The notes beneath the pieces were generated by a model. The model saw only the letters and a list, made by a program, of their open reading frames with translations. It searched no databases and was not told where the DNA came from. A stretch of DNA of 64,000 nt. Origin: Lomentospora prolificans. Its lineage: Eukaryota > Ascomycota > Sordariomycetes > Microascales > Microascaceae. Each line of letters opens with the position of its first letter. Positions within the stretch are counted from its first letter, which is position 1. The DNA lies in the NCBI GenBank assembly GCA_029532625.1, contig JARFXM010000009.1, positions 682,001 to 746,000 of the forward strand, in the 5' to 3' direction. Of the stretch, positions 1 to 11,889 are shown one piece after another. A program made the translations under genes and the position numbers.

Positions 1-357
1 GTAGAGAGAACAAAATTTAGTGTACGTAGTTGGACCCCCGTGCTAAAAACGGGTAGCATCCTCAATTTAATTGCCGTTACCCCTGTGCTTTATCGATATC
101 CGCACGACGTGTTGAGCACCAAGTTGGATTTTTGGCCTCCCATCTCGAGGTATCTGAACTCTGCCATCCTCTTCCCCTTTAGCGGACAAGCGGATGAGGC
201 AGCGGCGGGTGCTGGCCAGCATAACATCTGAAGCGTTTATTCTCGACCCTCAGCCTCCCAATGGTACTCTTGGCAGCATCGAGCTTTATAACGAAAGCGA
301 ATTGACAACACTCCCCTAAACTCGTTAGGCGTTGGTCAAAACGGCAGCGACTTCAAA
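1..357. other. Upstream spacer of the mannosyltransferase gene
   Basis: No coding region is supported here. A 63-codon open frame at 40-231 has no recognisable features. The last bases before 358 (cttcaaa before the ATG) form a normal fungal start context, so the end of this stretch is probably the 5' leader of the next gene. Confidence 0.5.
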
Positions 358-1457
358 ATGCATTTCGCGTACCCGCCGCGGAAAGCGTCGAATCCCCCAG
401 CCTTTAAGCCCCGCTCCTCTCGCATTCCAGTCCTCCGCAAGGGCAAATTACGAACCATAGCGCTTTTTGGAGTTGCCGTGCTCTTCCTCCTATATCTCTT
501 CTCCGGCGGCTCCAAGTCGGGACCGAAGAAGACGCGGCATGTGCCTAGCGGAACGCCCCCGGTGGTGATGGTGACGGTATTGGATAGCTCTCACGGGCTG
601 GAATATATGGACACCATCAAGGAGAATAGGATCAGCTATGCAAAGTTACACGGTATGACATGGATAACATCCGCTCTTCTCTGATACATATAGGGGAAAA
701 CAAAATTCCAGGTACTAACATGTGATATTTGCGTTAGGCTACGAGACTTTTTTTGCGCACGTCGGAGACTACGACCTCCTCGGGTCGCCCATGTCCTGGA
801 CCAAGGTGGTTGCCCTGAGGCACGTCTTGAACAAGTTCCCCGACTGTCAATACATATGGTTCCTCGGCCAGGATGCCTTCATTATGGACCCTAAGGTCTC
901 TATTCACAAAGATATCATGGCGGCAGACAAACTGGGGCAGTTAATGATTCGCAACCAACCCGTTGCGCTTCCAGACAGCATCATCAAGACCTATCAGCAT
1001 CTCAGACCCGAAAATGTCGATCTAGTGGTTACGCAGGACTCCGAGGGTATGTCTCCCGAGAGTATTATCATCAAGAACTCGGAGTGGGCCGAATTCTTCC
1101 TCGACACCTGGTATGATCCGCTCTACAGGAGTTACAATTTCCAGAAAGCTGAGACGCACGCTCTCGTAAGTTTCTGCCTATGTTCCGTCCTTCTCAGGAC
1201 TTAGTATCGCCGCAGTTATACCTAACTCAGCTTGTCAGGAACACATTGTGCAATGGCACCCTACCGTTCTTTCGAAGCTCGCTCTGATCCCGCAGAAGAC
1301 TCTCAACTCTTACAGTCGTGAGCAGTATGGTGTCAAATATTCGAATGGCGACTTCGTGGTCCGTTTTGCCGAGTGCACCAAGACTGGAGCCACGAGCTGT
1401 CAGCAAGAGGCGGGGCGATTTAATGAGCTTAGGCGTAATGCGTTCGCCAAGGGGTGA
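358..1457 (+). CDS. MNN11: GT34 alpha-1,6-mannosyltransferase subunit (GMA12/MNN10 family, Mnn11-like)
   Basis: Three exons, 358-652, 738-1165 and 1239-1457, give about 313 aa. The protein is a type II membrane protein: a basic N-terminus is followed by one hydrophobic anchor (about residues 32-50, ALFGVAVLFLLYLF), then a luminal glycosyltransferase domain. Family landmarks are the NRISYAKLHGY segment, split by intron 1, the YIWFLGQDAFIMDP segment (about 137-150), the EWAEFFLDTWYDP block and the C-terminal ALEHIVQWHP/ALIPQ block, split by intron 2. In yeast, Mnn10 and Mnn11 belong to the Golgi M-Pol II complex that extends the alpha-1,6-mannan backbone of N-glycans. The QWHP and ALIPQ blocks fit Mnn11 better than Mnn10. 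One oddity is that the usual L-D-x-N/D metal-site motif reads L-G-Q-D. Start ATG 358 has a good context (TTCAAAATG). Family is certain; assignment to Mnn11 is likely. Confidence 0.9.
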
Positions 1458-3035
1458 TGAAGAACGTCTAGAAACAAGAGATGGGGCCCAGAAATAGCGC
1501 AAGCGAGGACGGGTAAGGAGCTCTCTCCAAGCAGTTTCGCAAAGCATGGGCAGGGCGTTTGGAGGAACCACAAAAAAGAAAACGAACTACGTGTACAACA
1601 TTGACTGCTACTCGGATTTACATGTAATGACTATGGAGGGGTTCATTTACAGGCTGGAGCTACGAACATGTTTGGCATCGTCCGTTGGTGTACGATGGCG
1701 GTGACCATTTGCGATTGCAGTTTTGGAGTTTTCAGGCTTACAAGTTGAGGGAAAGACCACCGTGAAGGTGATACTTGGTCGTGGTTGTCTAACAGTGGAC
1801 GTCTAGCCAGAGCATCTTGCTCAAAGAGGACTAGGTTAATGGCGTTGAATCAGATCCTCATCATGACGACGGCGCACGGGTGAACAAGGTTTACGGCTGA
1901 TACTGCGTCCCACACAGTGATATCCACGAAGGACCGATCAAACAACATGCCTCAGTGTCAGTAAGTGCTACCCGTGCTAGTCAGATGAAAAGCGGCAGGT
2001 TTACTGTAGGAAGAGCGAATAGAGAACGGCTCGGGCGGGCATGAAAGTTAAGCAATGAACCACGGAGGTGGACCAAGCGGACGAAAAGACTACGCCGGTT
2101 GCCGCGAGGTTTGAAGGATTCCGTATTCCACCAGCGGAGCGCTCCGGCACTGGCGTAGATGACATAATTCTGCATGACGGACGGCCATCGCTACCCCAGA
2201 GACCGGATTGTACCGATCCATTGATTGAATCCATGATACATTCATAGCCCACAAGTGTAAAATGTTGGACCAACTGAGAAGTAGCATCAGTGACGCTGAA
2301 AAGGCAAGGTGCACCCAACTATTTGACACTCCCCTCCTCCTCCAAGTATGTATGTATACGAGTTGCTCCTACCTTACGATATTGGCTTTGTGCGGAGGAA
2401 TAGCTGGTTTCTGCAAAGTGGGGTCAGCCGTAGTCATTGGAGCCTCCCTATTGGTCCCCTGGTCCACACCCGATGCATGTGATGCAGAGCTCTCTCAGGG
2501 CCAAAAGTATCACTGATTCTGTTGTGCCGCCAATCCGCCGCTAGTTCCTACCATTTGGTACGTTCTCGTAGTCTCGCACCTTCTGCTCGCATCAGTTACC
2601 TCGGGATGCCACTGCGTTTTGCATCCAGGGAGGCACTCCATCCCAGGAAGACACTCGCTCCATTTTCCCAACTTGGGAAGTGTGGCTCCTCGACATTGAC
2701 GTCTTCTCGTACGAAGACGGACCATTGCTCCGGACCTCGCAACGGAATGGCCTACTAACTATTATACTATTCCCTGTACATTCCACCTCGACGGCGTTCC
2801 CACCTTATCTTTTTCTAATCCAGTGTCCTAAGCTCGGGACTTGGCCTTTGGTTCTTTATTTTTTCTCTTTGTTTCCCCTTGCTCCTTAGCTGTATCCTTC
2901 TGTGTCTTGGAACACCCCAAACAAACGGGTTGGTTTCCCCAATTGCACGTGTTCTCAAGAGCCTGGAACTTTTCTTCCTTTCTTTTGAGAGGGTCGTTCA
3001 TTCGTCCCTCATTGAGGCCGCCCCTCAGCTCAACC
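1458..3035. other. Spacer between MNN11-like and DPL1 genes
   Basis: About 1.6 kb without a supportable gene. Short open frames on both strands (for example around 2001-2329) overlap in conflicting frames and show no motifs. The stretch from about 2770 to 3030 is pyrimidine-rich on the plus strand (ttttctctttgtttcccc and similar), typical of a fungal promoter or leader. It ends in caacc just before the DPL1 ATG. Confidence 0.5.
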
Positions 3036-5100
3036 ATGCCAGGAACGTCTCGCATGCCGGTGAGCTTGAGGGAAAGCTTTAACCACAGCTTTAATCGGGT
3101 CAAGAGGAGGCGTCCGACAAGCTTGTCTGCCCTTGTGAACCTCGACTTGTAAGTTTGTGCAATTTTCCTTGCTTCTCAGATTGTTTTCGCCGAAGGATCC
3201 GGGTGTTGCGCTGGCCCTCACCCCTCGGCTTCCCTAGCTGCTTGGAAGAAGCATGGTAGACTGTTCATGCGGCCTTGCACGTTCCGAGTCGCTTGCCCCG
3301 AAACACGATGGGGGAAGCGCTTGATGACGTTGACAAATATTCCAATGCCGAAATGCTGAGATTACCTTGGTCCGAAGGCTAATACCAATGCGCCCTTCGC
3401 GCCACCCGGCACTTCTAGGTTGCGCAACATTATATTCTTCTTCTTCGTGTTGCGATGGACCCGACGCACCTTCTGGCAGCTCAGGGGCCGTGGAATAATC
3501 GGTTCCCTTGTCGAACTCTATCGAAATATCGGTAGGATATTGTACGGCTATTTCCTCCGAGCCCCCGGCGTCCGTGGGAAGGTCCAGAAGCAGGTGAACG
3601 AGGCGTTAGCCAAGACCGAAGCGAAGCTGATTCCCGCGAATCTACCGAAATACCTCGCGCTTCCGAAGGAGGGCCTGTCAGACGAAGCGGTCAGGCATGA
3701 GCTCGAAATGCTGGCGAACCTCGATCACACGAAATGGGAGGAGGGATACGTCTCCGGCGCGGTGTACCACGGAGAGCAGGATCTCATCAAATTGCAGACG
3801 CAAGCGTTTGGCACATTTACCGTCGCCAACCCGATCCATCCCGATGTATTCCCTGGCGTGAGGAAGATGGAGGCTGAGATTGTGTCTATGGTTCTCTCGC
3901 TCTTCAATGCCCCGCCTGGAGCTGCGGGCACTACTACCGCTGGAGGTACCGAGAGCATTCTTGTCTCTTGCCTTGCTGCTAGGCAGAAGGCGTACGCTGA
4001 GAGGGGTATCACGGAGCCAGAAATGTGAGTTAGAAGGATCACAAGGAAGCATGTTTGCGGCATGCAATCACGAACAAACGTCAACTAATGTGGGAGTGTC
4101 TCGCTTCAGGATCATCCCAGAAACGGCGCACGTCGCCTTCCGAAAGGCCGGCGATTATTTCAAAATCAAGGTCCACCGTGTTGCTTGCCCGGCCCCCTCG
4201 TATCAAGTTGACATCAAGGCTGTTTCGCGACTCATCAACCCCAACACAGTCCTCCTTGTTGGTTCGGCCCCCAACTATCCCCATGGCATGATTGACGACA
4301 TCGCCGCTCTCTCGAAGCTTGCCGTGAAGCGCAAGATCTGGCTCCATGTCGATTGCTGCCTGGGATCCTTTGTCATCCCCTACCTCGAGAAGGCCGGCTT
4401 TGAGTCTCAACCCTTTGATTTTCGGCTCAAGGGCGTGTCCAGCATCAGCTGCGACACTCACAAGTACGGATTTGCCCCCAAGGGTAACTCGACTGCTCTG
4501 TATCGCTCTGCCCAGCACCGCTCTTACCAGTACTACGTCTCACCAGACTGGCCCGGCGGTGTCTACGCGTCTCCGGGTATTGCCGGCTCACGACCCGGGG
4601 CGCTCATCGCTGCTTGCTGGGCTAGTCTCGTCAGGATTGGCGACAACGGCTACATTGATGCCTGCGTCAAGATTGTCGGCACTGCCAAGAAGATTGCTGA
4701 GAAGATCCGGGAGACGCCGGCTCTCGATAGCGAGCTCGAGATTCTCGGTCGCCCCCTCGTCTCCGTCGTGGCTTTCACGTCGAAGAATCTGAACATATAT
4801 GACATCTACGACGGCATGACAGCCAAGGGATGGCATCTCAATGCGCTCCAGGACCCTCCCGCTATCCACGTCGCTGTGACGATGCCCATTGTCAAGGTGT
4901 GGGAGACCCTCATGACGGATCTCGAGGCCGTTGTGGAGGCTGAGAAGGAGAAGGAGAGGGCTAGGATTGCTCAGGGGAAGGGCGCAAGCAAACCTGTTGG
5001 CGACTCTGCTGCTCTGTATGGCGTGGCCGGCTCGCTTCCGAACAAGGGTGTGGTGGTAGATTTGGCGGCTGGTTTCTTGGACATTTTGTATAAGACATGA
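3036..5100 (+). CDS. DPL1: Sphingosine-1-phosphate lyase (Dpl1)
   Basis: Three exons, 3036-3148, 3419-4024 and 4110-5100, encode about 569 aa, close to yeast Dpl1. The enzyme is an ER membrane PLP-dependent lyase that splits phosphorylated sphingoid bases into a fatty aldehyde and phosphoethanolamine, the only exit from the sphingolipid pathway. The N-terminus carries a hydrophobic stretch after residue 37 (LLRNIIFFFFVL), the membrane anchor. The group II decarboxylase-like fold follows: TAGGTESIL (about 176-184), the HVDCCLGSF block (about 319-327) and SCDTHKYGFAPKG, whose lysine (about K358) should bind PLP. Exon 1 is inferred: it joins in phase across a 270-nt intron, starts at a good ATG (caaccATG) and gives the expected N-terminal length. 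Exon 2 has no usable ATG of its own before the anchor. The convergent side downstream is empty. Confidence 0.95.
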
Positions 5101-5658
5101 TGGAGAGGATGGATCTCGAGTTGCGGCGGAAACAACATGGATTTTCCTGCGGGTTTCTTATTCTTTTTTATATGTCAAGAAGAGTACTTATTAGTCATTA
5201 TTCGTATTGCCATGCGGTGGGGATAGTGTTTGTTTTACTATGTGATATGGTTATTAGAGTATAATACGAACGCTTATATACGAATTCCGGGTATACTGTC
5301 TGTTCCATATCTAGGCTGATGGGGGGGCTCGAATCAAGAATGGAAACGAGCAGCTGAACACTGATCTCCAAAGTGTCTTCTCAGTCAAAGGGACGAAGAC
5401 CCAGTAGAAGGCTGGAGTGGCATCACAACTCGGAGGGCTCCTTTCGGCCAAAACAGTCGAGGGTCCTCTCTCACGGTAATGAAGTCGCGATCTGCTTTTC
5501 CCCGGACGCCCGAAGAAAAGCAAACATCACGCAAAGAATCAGCCGTGATGGAGAAAGGGATGGATGGACAAAGGAAAACGAAAGAAGAGGGGAAAAAGAA
5601 AACGGTACGGGGCTGGAGAGGCACAGGATGAAAAAAAAGAAAAAAAGGCGAAGCACGT

Positions 5659-5727
5659 AGCATGGCCAAGGGGGCGCGAGGGAGACGCAGGTAGCCGGTG
5701 TCGTAGGGTTCTACAGCTGGCCATGCT
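5659..5727. repeat. 9-bp inverted repeat between purine and pyrimidine tracts
   Basis: AGCATGGCC at 5659-5667 is repeated inverted as GGCCATGCT at 5719-5727, with a 51-base loop. The outer flanks are loosely complementary because the left side is A/G-rich (from about 5560) and the right side is T/C-rich (to about 5785), so a longer imperfect hairpin is possible. Confidence 0.6.
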
Positions 5728-8700
5728 TTTCTGTTTCTCTTTCTTTTTTTTTCTCCCTTTTTTTTCTCTTTTTTTTTGTTTCCTGGCCAGTTCCTTGAAG
5801 GGTTTGTTGTCATGGAGTGCTCGCAAGTAGGGAGGCAAAGGAGTAAAGCAAGGGAAAGGCGCAGAAAGAAAGAATCAGGCGGCCGAAAGTTTCGGCGCGC
5901 GGACCGGTGTGAATGGTGAAGCAGGTGAGAGGGTGGCTCCGGTGTGCAGTGTGTTTGTCTTGATGTGGATTGGGCCAAGTCGTGGGTGAGCTGGAGGAAT
6001 CGAGCTATCGTGTAAGACGAGGTCGAGAAGCGCACGCGAGGCTCGGGATTCGGACGTCTTCCTTGCCCTCGTTGCGCTGAGAAGAATGGCTCGTTTGGGA
6101 AGGGGTGGGGGGGTGGGAGGAGAAACTGGAAAACAGGCTGAACTGGCACGTTTGGCAACCCTTGTAGACTTCGTTCGTAGCCTAGAACGAAGGATGGGGA
6201 GGGAAAGAAGAACAGAGAAAGGCGATGATACCGGTTCACTGTGGCTGTTTCTATCAGCTGGTCTGGGGATGATGAGACGTTGTGCGTCGACACACTCTCA
6301 CCTCGATCACTATCTAGGCGACATCTTGGAAAACGGATTTGTGCTCGGTACCTCCTGATAGCCCTGGCTTCCAGGTCCTCAATCGACCAGGCTCCAAAGT
6401 CCCTCCAGTCCAAATCACCAGGCACTCACCCCGCATGGGCGCGTCGACAGAATGAAGAGGAAATATCATGAAACCCGAGAGACGGCATCATACCAGCAGA
6501 CTCACACACGCAGTTCCCCGCGCCCAACCAAACCCATCTCTTGACGTACGAAGTAGGATAGAATAGATTAAGCCTTTGTGTCTTGCGACGTGGCTTCAGT
6601 CTCCGCACCAGGCAGACCACCAGGCTACGTTCACGAACCTCAGCTCTCACCCCCCACCCTCTTAGCCCTACGTCCTTTTTAGACGCACCGAGGGATCACA
6701 GACCGGGCAGTTGGGAATAACATGATCGTGACAACGCCCCGGAAACACCGGGAAAAAACACGGGAAATAGGTTATACCCAACAGGAAGAGCCGACGCGGT
6801 CCCGTATACCCTCTCTCGCACCACGGCACAGAAGAGCCGCATTGATCTGGCCAAATGACGCTCTTCGAAAGACATCTCCCACACTCGAGAGCCTTGGACG
6901 AAAATTACAAATTGTGTCCTTCTTCTTGGCCGGCATCTCGTTGACCGCCTTTGCGGGACATCAAACGTTCCGAATGCGAAAAAGACTTGGGATGGTTACG
7001 CGTGAATGCCCTCGCCAATGACGGCGCCGGCCAGCAATGTTTGTCGTAGTGCGAGCTCCCGAGTGGCGTAGACAGGCGGACAGCCCGCAGCGCGGGTAAG
7101 ATTCCGCCGCAACCCCAGACAACGCTTCTCTCGAGTGCCACCTACAGCCGGTGCCAGTGCGAAGTAAAGAGGCGGAAAGAGGAGGATAAATGAAAAGAGG
7201 CAAGCTGCATACCTAAACGTGGCATCGAGTCTGTCCGTGCTAGCTGCTCACCTTCGGATTGCTAGGCTGGTAGGTAATAGATGTCGGCGCTTCGGATTTC
7301 TAACTATGCCGGTAGGTTATAGGACCCGTGATATGCTGCTCTCTTTCCATGGTGTGATTGAAAACACTCAGATGGATACTTCCCCGTTCAAAACTAGTTT
7401 GCGCTTTTGCGGACCGTGAGGTGGGCTAACACGCGTATTCGAGAGTCGAGGCCTTTACACTGCATGAAGAGGCTCCCCAAGCAAGTCTGTGGCGATGTCA
7501 TTCCTGCCAACCATTTCCTCCGCCTAATACTCCTTCCCCCTAATACGATGGCGTACTAGCGACATCAATATGGGACGCCTTTGGAGCCTCCGCCCGGAAA
7601 TTTGACATCTTCATTGCAAGTTGGGCACCAAGACCTCCCCGACGCCTAGTCCAGTTCCACAAGACGCGAGAGAAAATAAAAATCCGTTACCAAAAATCAG
7701 GGACAGCTTGCAGAAAATGATCGGCCCGCGCAGCGATGAGACGGAGTAATGAAAGTGAAGGTCCGATCAAGAATTACAGAAGAAACGAAAAATGGTGGCG
7801 ACCCAAAGCAAGTACCCAAGTGGACAAAATCTGGGGTAGCACGGGAAATGCTGGGCATAACGACTTCGCATTGTAAGGAGAGTAGCGACGTCGTTGGTGC
7901 TACCGCACAGCAAAAAATCAAGCCCAAACGGAGTGTACCGGGCGAATAGCCAACGATATGAGGGGAAGAGATGGTGAAGGAGCTTTTGAGGGTGTGGCAG
8001 TGCAGACCCTTTCTCGAAAGATATATTTCCAGAAACTGAGGGAACGTGAGCCGTAAAAGATGTTTCGAGGCCCGCTTCGCATCCTTTTGTTATTGAGCTT
8101 GGGAATCTTGAAGCGTTGAACGCTACCTTAGAACCATGGCAAGGGCCAATGTAGGATCTATTGACCGAAGGGAGGCAGAATATTCACGCAGGAACGAAGC
8201 CTTGACGCTGGCTGCGTGGCGCCTCTGTCCTGGCCCCGGCATGTTTCGAGGTGTAAGTCGGAGCCTGCCAATTAACCAGAGCTAGGAGCCAGAAAGAACA
8301 AACGCGAGGCCGCATGCCTTTTTCATCTTCGGACAGGGGGAAGGCCAAGACACTGACGACCAGGGAGGGCCCAAGATGACTTCCTTCGTCCAAGGTCCAA
8401 GGAGCCAAGATGCATTTATTCCGTTGCGCCTGGGTCACCGTCCGAGTGACCGACCAGTGGCTGTTACCCCTCCTTACCCCTCTCTCGTTTCGTTTTAGGG
8501 CGGTCGTTTCCTCGGTGAGTTGAAAGAAGGAAAGAAGAAGGACTGGGAAATCATGCGCAGCCAGCGCTCGGCAAAGAATCCCCATCCATCCTCATCAACG
8601 GGATCGTCCACTCTGCACCATCTTGTCCACTTCCGTTCCCATGTGCCCTAGGTACAGCCTCCATCCTATCGGACTCCTTGACCATTCTTCCTTTCGCTAT

Positions 8701-9703
8701 ATCCGGTACCCAAGGGAAGAACCTCCGAGCTCAGGGTCCCCAAAATTTGTCTTGCCTGGAAAGCGCAATCTCCTCCAGATAATACAAGACGAGGCGAGCC
8801 GGGCGGAATAATCACCCTAAGCCTCAAGCTGGACGCAACCCCATCGAGACCCTTGCTTCGAGCCGGGTACCTTATCCCCCCACCAAAAGAAGGAGGACAC
8901 CAACTCTACTTCAAAACGCCAGTCGACCAGCCAGATACTCTGCATATCTCTCCGTATCCTTTTGTGTTCCTTGGATGTATCGTGACTCCATTACGGAGCG
9001 TTTTTAGGGGGGATAGCTGCTTGCATCCTGCTTGCGTCCCATCTTGCACAAGTGCGCGCGCCCGCTTAAAGTGGGAGACCAAAACCGGGGAATGAAGACA
9101 GGGGCGTGGTGTAGCTGAGTCGTAAAATGCCTGGTGGCTAATTATCATGATGTCAAGTCGAGCAGCATGCTGATAGTTTCTCTTCTTCAGGCATTGCTCC
9201 TGTCCCGCAGGCCTTGGGAGAAGGATCCTAAACGTTAGAAAGGTGGAGCAAGAGCTCACGGCCAATGTTTGTTACCATGCGCCGATATCTCCTGGCCTCT
9301 CGCTGGTGACGCCCTAGCACAAGAAGCCGAGAGCTGTGACCCGATCCGTTTGTCGGATCCAGTCCTCGGGAGGTCTCTCTCTGCCATTTACACCATCCAT
9401 GACCTCGATGCCCCAAATAACTCCCCTCCGCGGCCCCCAATAGGATACTGCAGTACCACGCACCCGCACACCCCCACCGTGGGAATACCCTTCCCTTCCA
9501 TTGTAGGTACCGGATGTAGTTCATACATCGCGTTCAGACGCGCACCAAGAACGACTCGTCACTCGATTAGGGCCTCATTCGTACCACACTCGAGAACATA
9601 TTAGCCTGGTCGCCAGGGCCGCTGAGGGTGTTAACATGGATGACCTACGACCGGCCCCGTCGTGGCAGTGAACATCTAAGAGTGCGTCATGGGCCCCAAA
9701 AAG

Positions 9704-9709
9704 TATAAA
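9704..9709 (+). promoter_or_regulatory. TATA-like box upstream of the DUF7514 gene
   Basis: TATAAA lies 152 bases before the ATG at 9861, a plausible distance for a fungal core promoter. This is position and motif only. Confidence 0.3.
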
Positions 9710-9860
9710 GCTGGGCCATCTTTCCCTAGATTTGCTCATGGGCCACTCCCGTCTCAGTCTCAGAGCCTTTGCCCGATGAAGGACGCTCAGACTTGTCTCA
9801 AAGAAAATCCTCCAACTCCGTCCTGAGATGTGCCCTATCTGAACGCACCTGTGTCCAACT

Positions 9861-11889
9861 ATGTCAAACAACATGACAGACTCTTTCATTCTACCACCGC
9901 CTCCTCCTCCACTTTCGCCAATGTGCCACAGGCCATCCTTGGGTCGCCAACCTAGTTGGCATAGAACCTCTAACCCAGCGTCAACCCCGCCGCCTCCTCC
10001 ACCGGAGAGCTGGGTCCCGGGCGATGAATACATCGCCGCTGAAGAACTCCGTGGCAACCACTTCAATTTTACAATGGATGAAGAGTTTGCCCCCCCTCAG
10101 CCAAACTACAACCAAGTAACTCCGGAAATGTGGGAGGAGTTTAGGAAATTCATCAAGGGTGGCGGCGTCGAGGGCTTAACGCAAAAGGTCGTAGAAGAAG
10201 GTATGTGCCCTTCACCGTACATAATCTCCCGCCCTACTCCCTTGCACCTTTCCGAAACTAACATGTCCGGGTAGTTGGAGAACGTCTTAAAAACAGCGAT
10301 TCTGATCGAAGCTCCTCTTCCACGGGTAGTACCAGAGCGTCTTCGCCGAGCTCTGATACCACCTTTTCGACCTCTCCAACAAGCTACTCGCATTCCTTTT
10401 CTTCATCCCCTAAACTGAGCCCTAATCAGAGAGACTCATTCTTCCCCAAACCGGCCAAATTCCCAGGCTCAATCCCAAGAGGGTCATCCTTCCCCCATAC
10501 TCCTCCCGCCTCCCCGCCTCAAAGGCCCCAGGGTGATGGACTAAGTATTGTCGACAGGCGTTGGGGCGAACTGTTTGACAAGGATGGAAAGGCGACCAAG
10601 CGGCTCGGCCAGGTACTGAGGGGCGTGGCCAACTATCTTGTAAGATTAGCCCATACAAAAACGGTTCGTGCTGAGCTCCAAGTAGCTAACCCGGCGATAG
10701 ATATCGCAGGTAGCGCCAACCGGAAGCGTCGTCATCTCACCAAGCAAGCTGGCGGCATTTTACAGAGAGTACGCCGTGGAAAATGAGCCACATTGTTTTT
10801 CTGGTTGGTAACATTCTAGAAGCCTGGAGAAACAAGGCGCTGATTATGAATTCTGCAGATGTGTTCAGGTGTCGCGAGGATGAGAAGGAGGAGTGCCGTA
10901 ACATATCTCTCCTATTCGAGGAGTTCGAATGCGATTACCACTTGGTCAAGACCACCCCAAAGGTGCGGCCCATGGTGCCAGCACTCACCCCAGATGGATT
11001 TGTCAAGTGGACCATCATGGCAATCTATGCTTATCCGGATGTAGAGGCCAAACGACTGGACCGTATCATGTCAAAGCTCCCCATCGATGCTGATGGCCCT
11101 CTAGTAGATGGAAAACCAGAGAGGCTGCCCAAGCAACTATCCAGGCACCTCCTCCCGGAAAAGGCCGATAAGACGGCCCGAAAGAATTTCGACCTGGCTA
11201 TAGATGAGATCTTCGAAGACAGGGAATACCGCCTGAAGAAGAATACTGAGAAGGCCCGGAAGAATACAAACGATAGCTCCTCTCCCAGAACGCCGTCCAA
11301 GAACGCTGGCCAAGATCCACCCCAACATGACAGTCTGGAGTCCGCCCCCAAGCCCAGGGAAGAGAAGAAGAGGTCAGCCAAGGCCGTTAGCTTCCGGAGA
11401 ACGCCGAGTAAGGATAGTGATAGTGATAGATCGCCATCCCCTCAAGCCACTAGGCCGTCTGTTGAGCGAGCTGGCCGGCCTTACAACCTAAATCACATTG
11501 TCCCGCCGCCAGGAGACCGGAATCAGGAACTGAACCCGTCTGCCAAGTCTCCGCGGAGAGCCTCCGTGGCGGACTTCGACCCCGCCGAGTCATTCTCAAC
11601 CTCACCTCCCTCGCCCTCTATATCACCCTTCGAGCTCCACAGCGGACGCGGTAGGTCAGAAAAGGACAGCAAGGACAACAAAGACAGCAAAGACGACAAG
11701 TGCTACAGGTACCCAAGTAGGGTCGAAGACACCATCCCACGTCGGATGCCCGGCGGAAGCGGTGACGACATGCCAAGGTCTAGGAGAAGGAGGAGCGTCG
11801 TCGTTACGCAAGATAAGGCTCCGGGCCGTCATCATAGCCGGCGAGAGTCGTCGTCCACTGATTACGGCGGCTACACATATAATAAATGA
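9861..11889 (+). CDS. DUF7514-type conserved fungal protein, function unknown
   Basis: Four exons, 9861-10200, 10275-10639, 10701-10807 and 10869-11889, join in phase to give about 610 aa. The N-terminus is proline-rich (two PPPPPP runs) and Ser/Thr-rich. A folded domain follows from about residue 205 (VDRRWGELFD, TKRLGQVLRGVANY) to about 400, ending in the very conserved-looking LPIDADGPLVDGKPERLPKQ block. I recognise this arrangement as the Pezizomycotina DUF7514 family; no biochemical role is known to me. The C-terminal third is disordered, basic and Ser-rich, with an SKDNKDSKDDK run. The third intron (61 nt) is the least certain: an earlier AG at 10858 would create an in-frame stop, while the AG at 10868 keeps the frame open and restores a Trp. 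Confidence 0.8.

Larger units (their letters stand above)
5101..9860. other. 4.8-kb stretch without a firm gene
   Basis: Downstream of DPL1 I see no recognisable gene. From about 5560 to 5660 the plus strand is very purine-rich and from about 5725 to 5790 very pyrimidine-rich. A minus-strand open frame of about 346 codons (5385-6425) begins at GTG, not ATG, and is rich in Phe and Lys runs forced by these tracts, so I do not call it a gene. From about 7000 to 9650 only short, conflicting frames occur. The last few hundred bases are likely promoter for the gene at 9861. Confidence 0.45.

Noticed and set aside
5471..5838. Several overlapping open frames on both strands rich in Phe or Lys
   Set aside because: They follow from long A/G and C/T tracts that lack stops; no start context, motif or consistent frame.
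9101..9180. tRNA-like start (gggcgtggtgtagctgagtc)
   Set aside because: Resembles an A box, but no B box (GGTTCGAATCC-like) or matching acceptor stem follows at the right distance.
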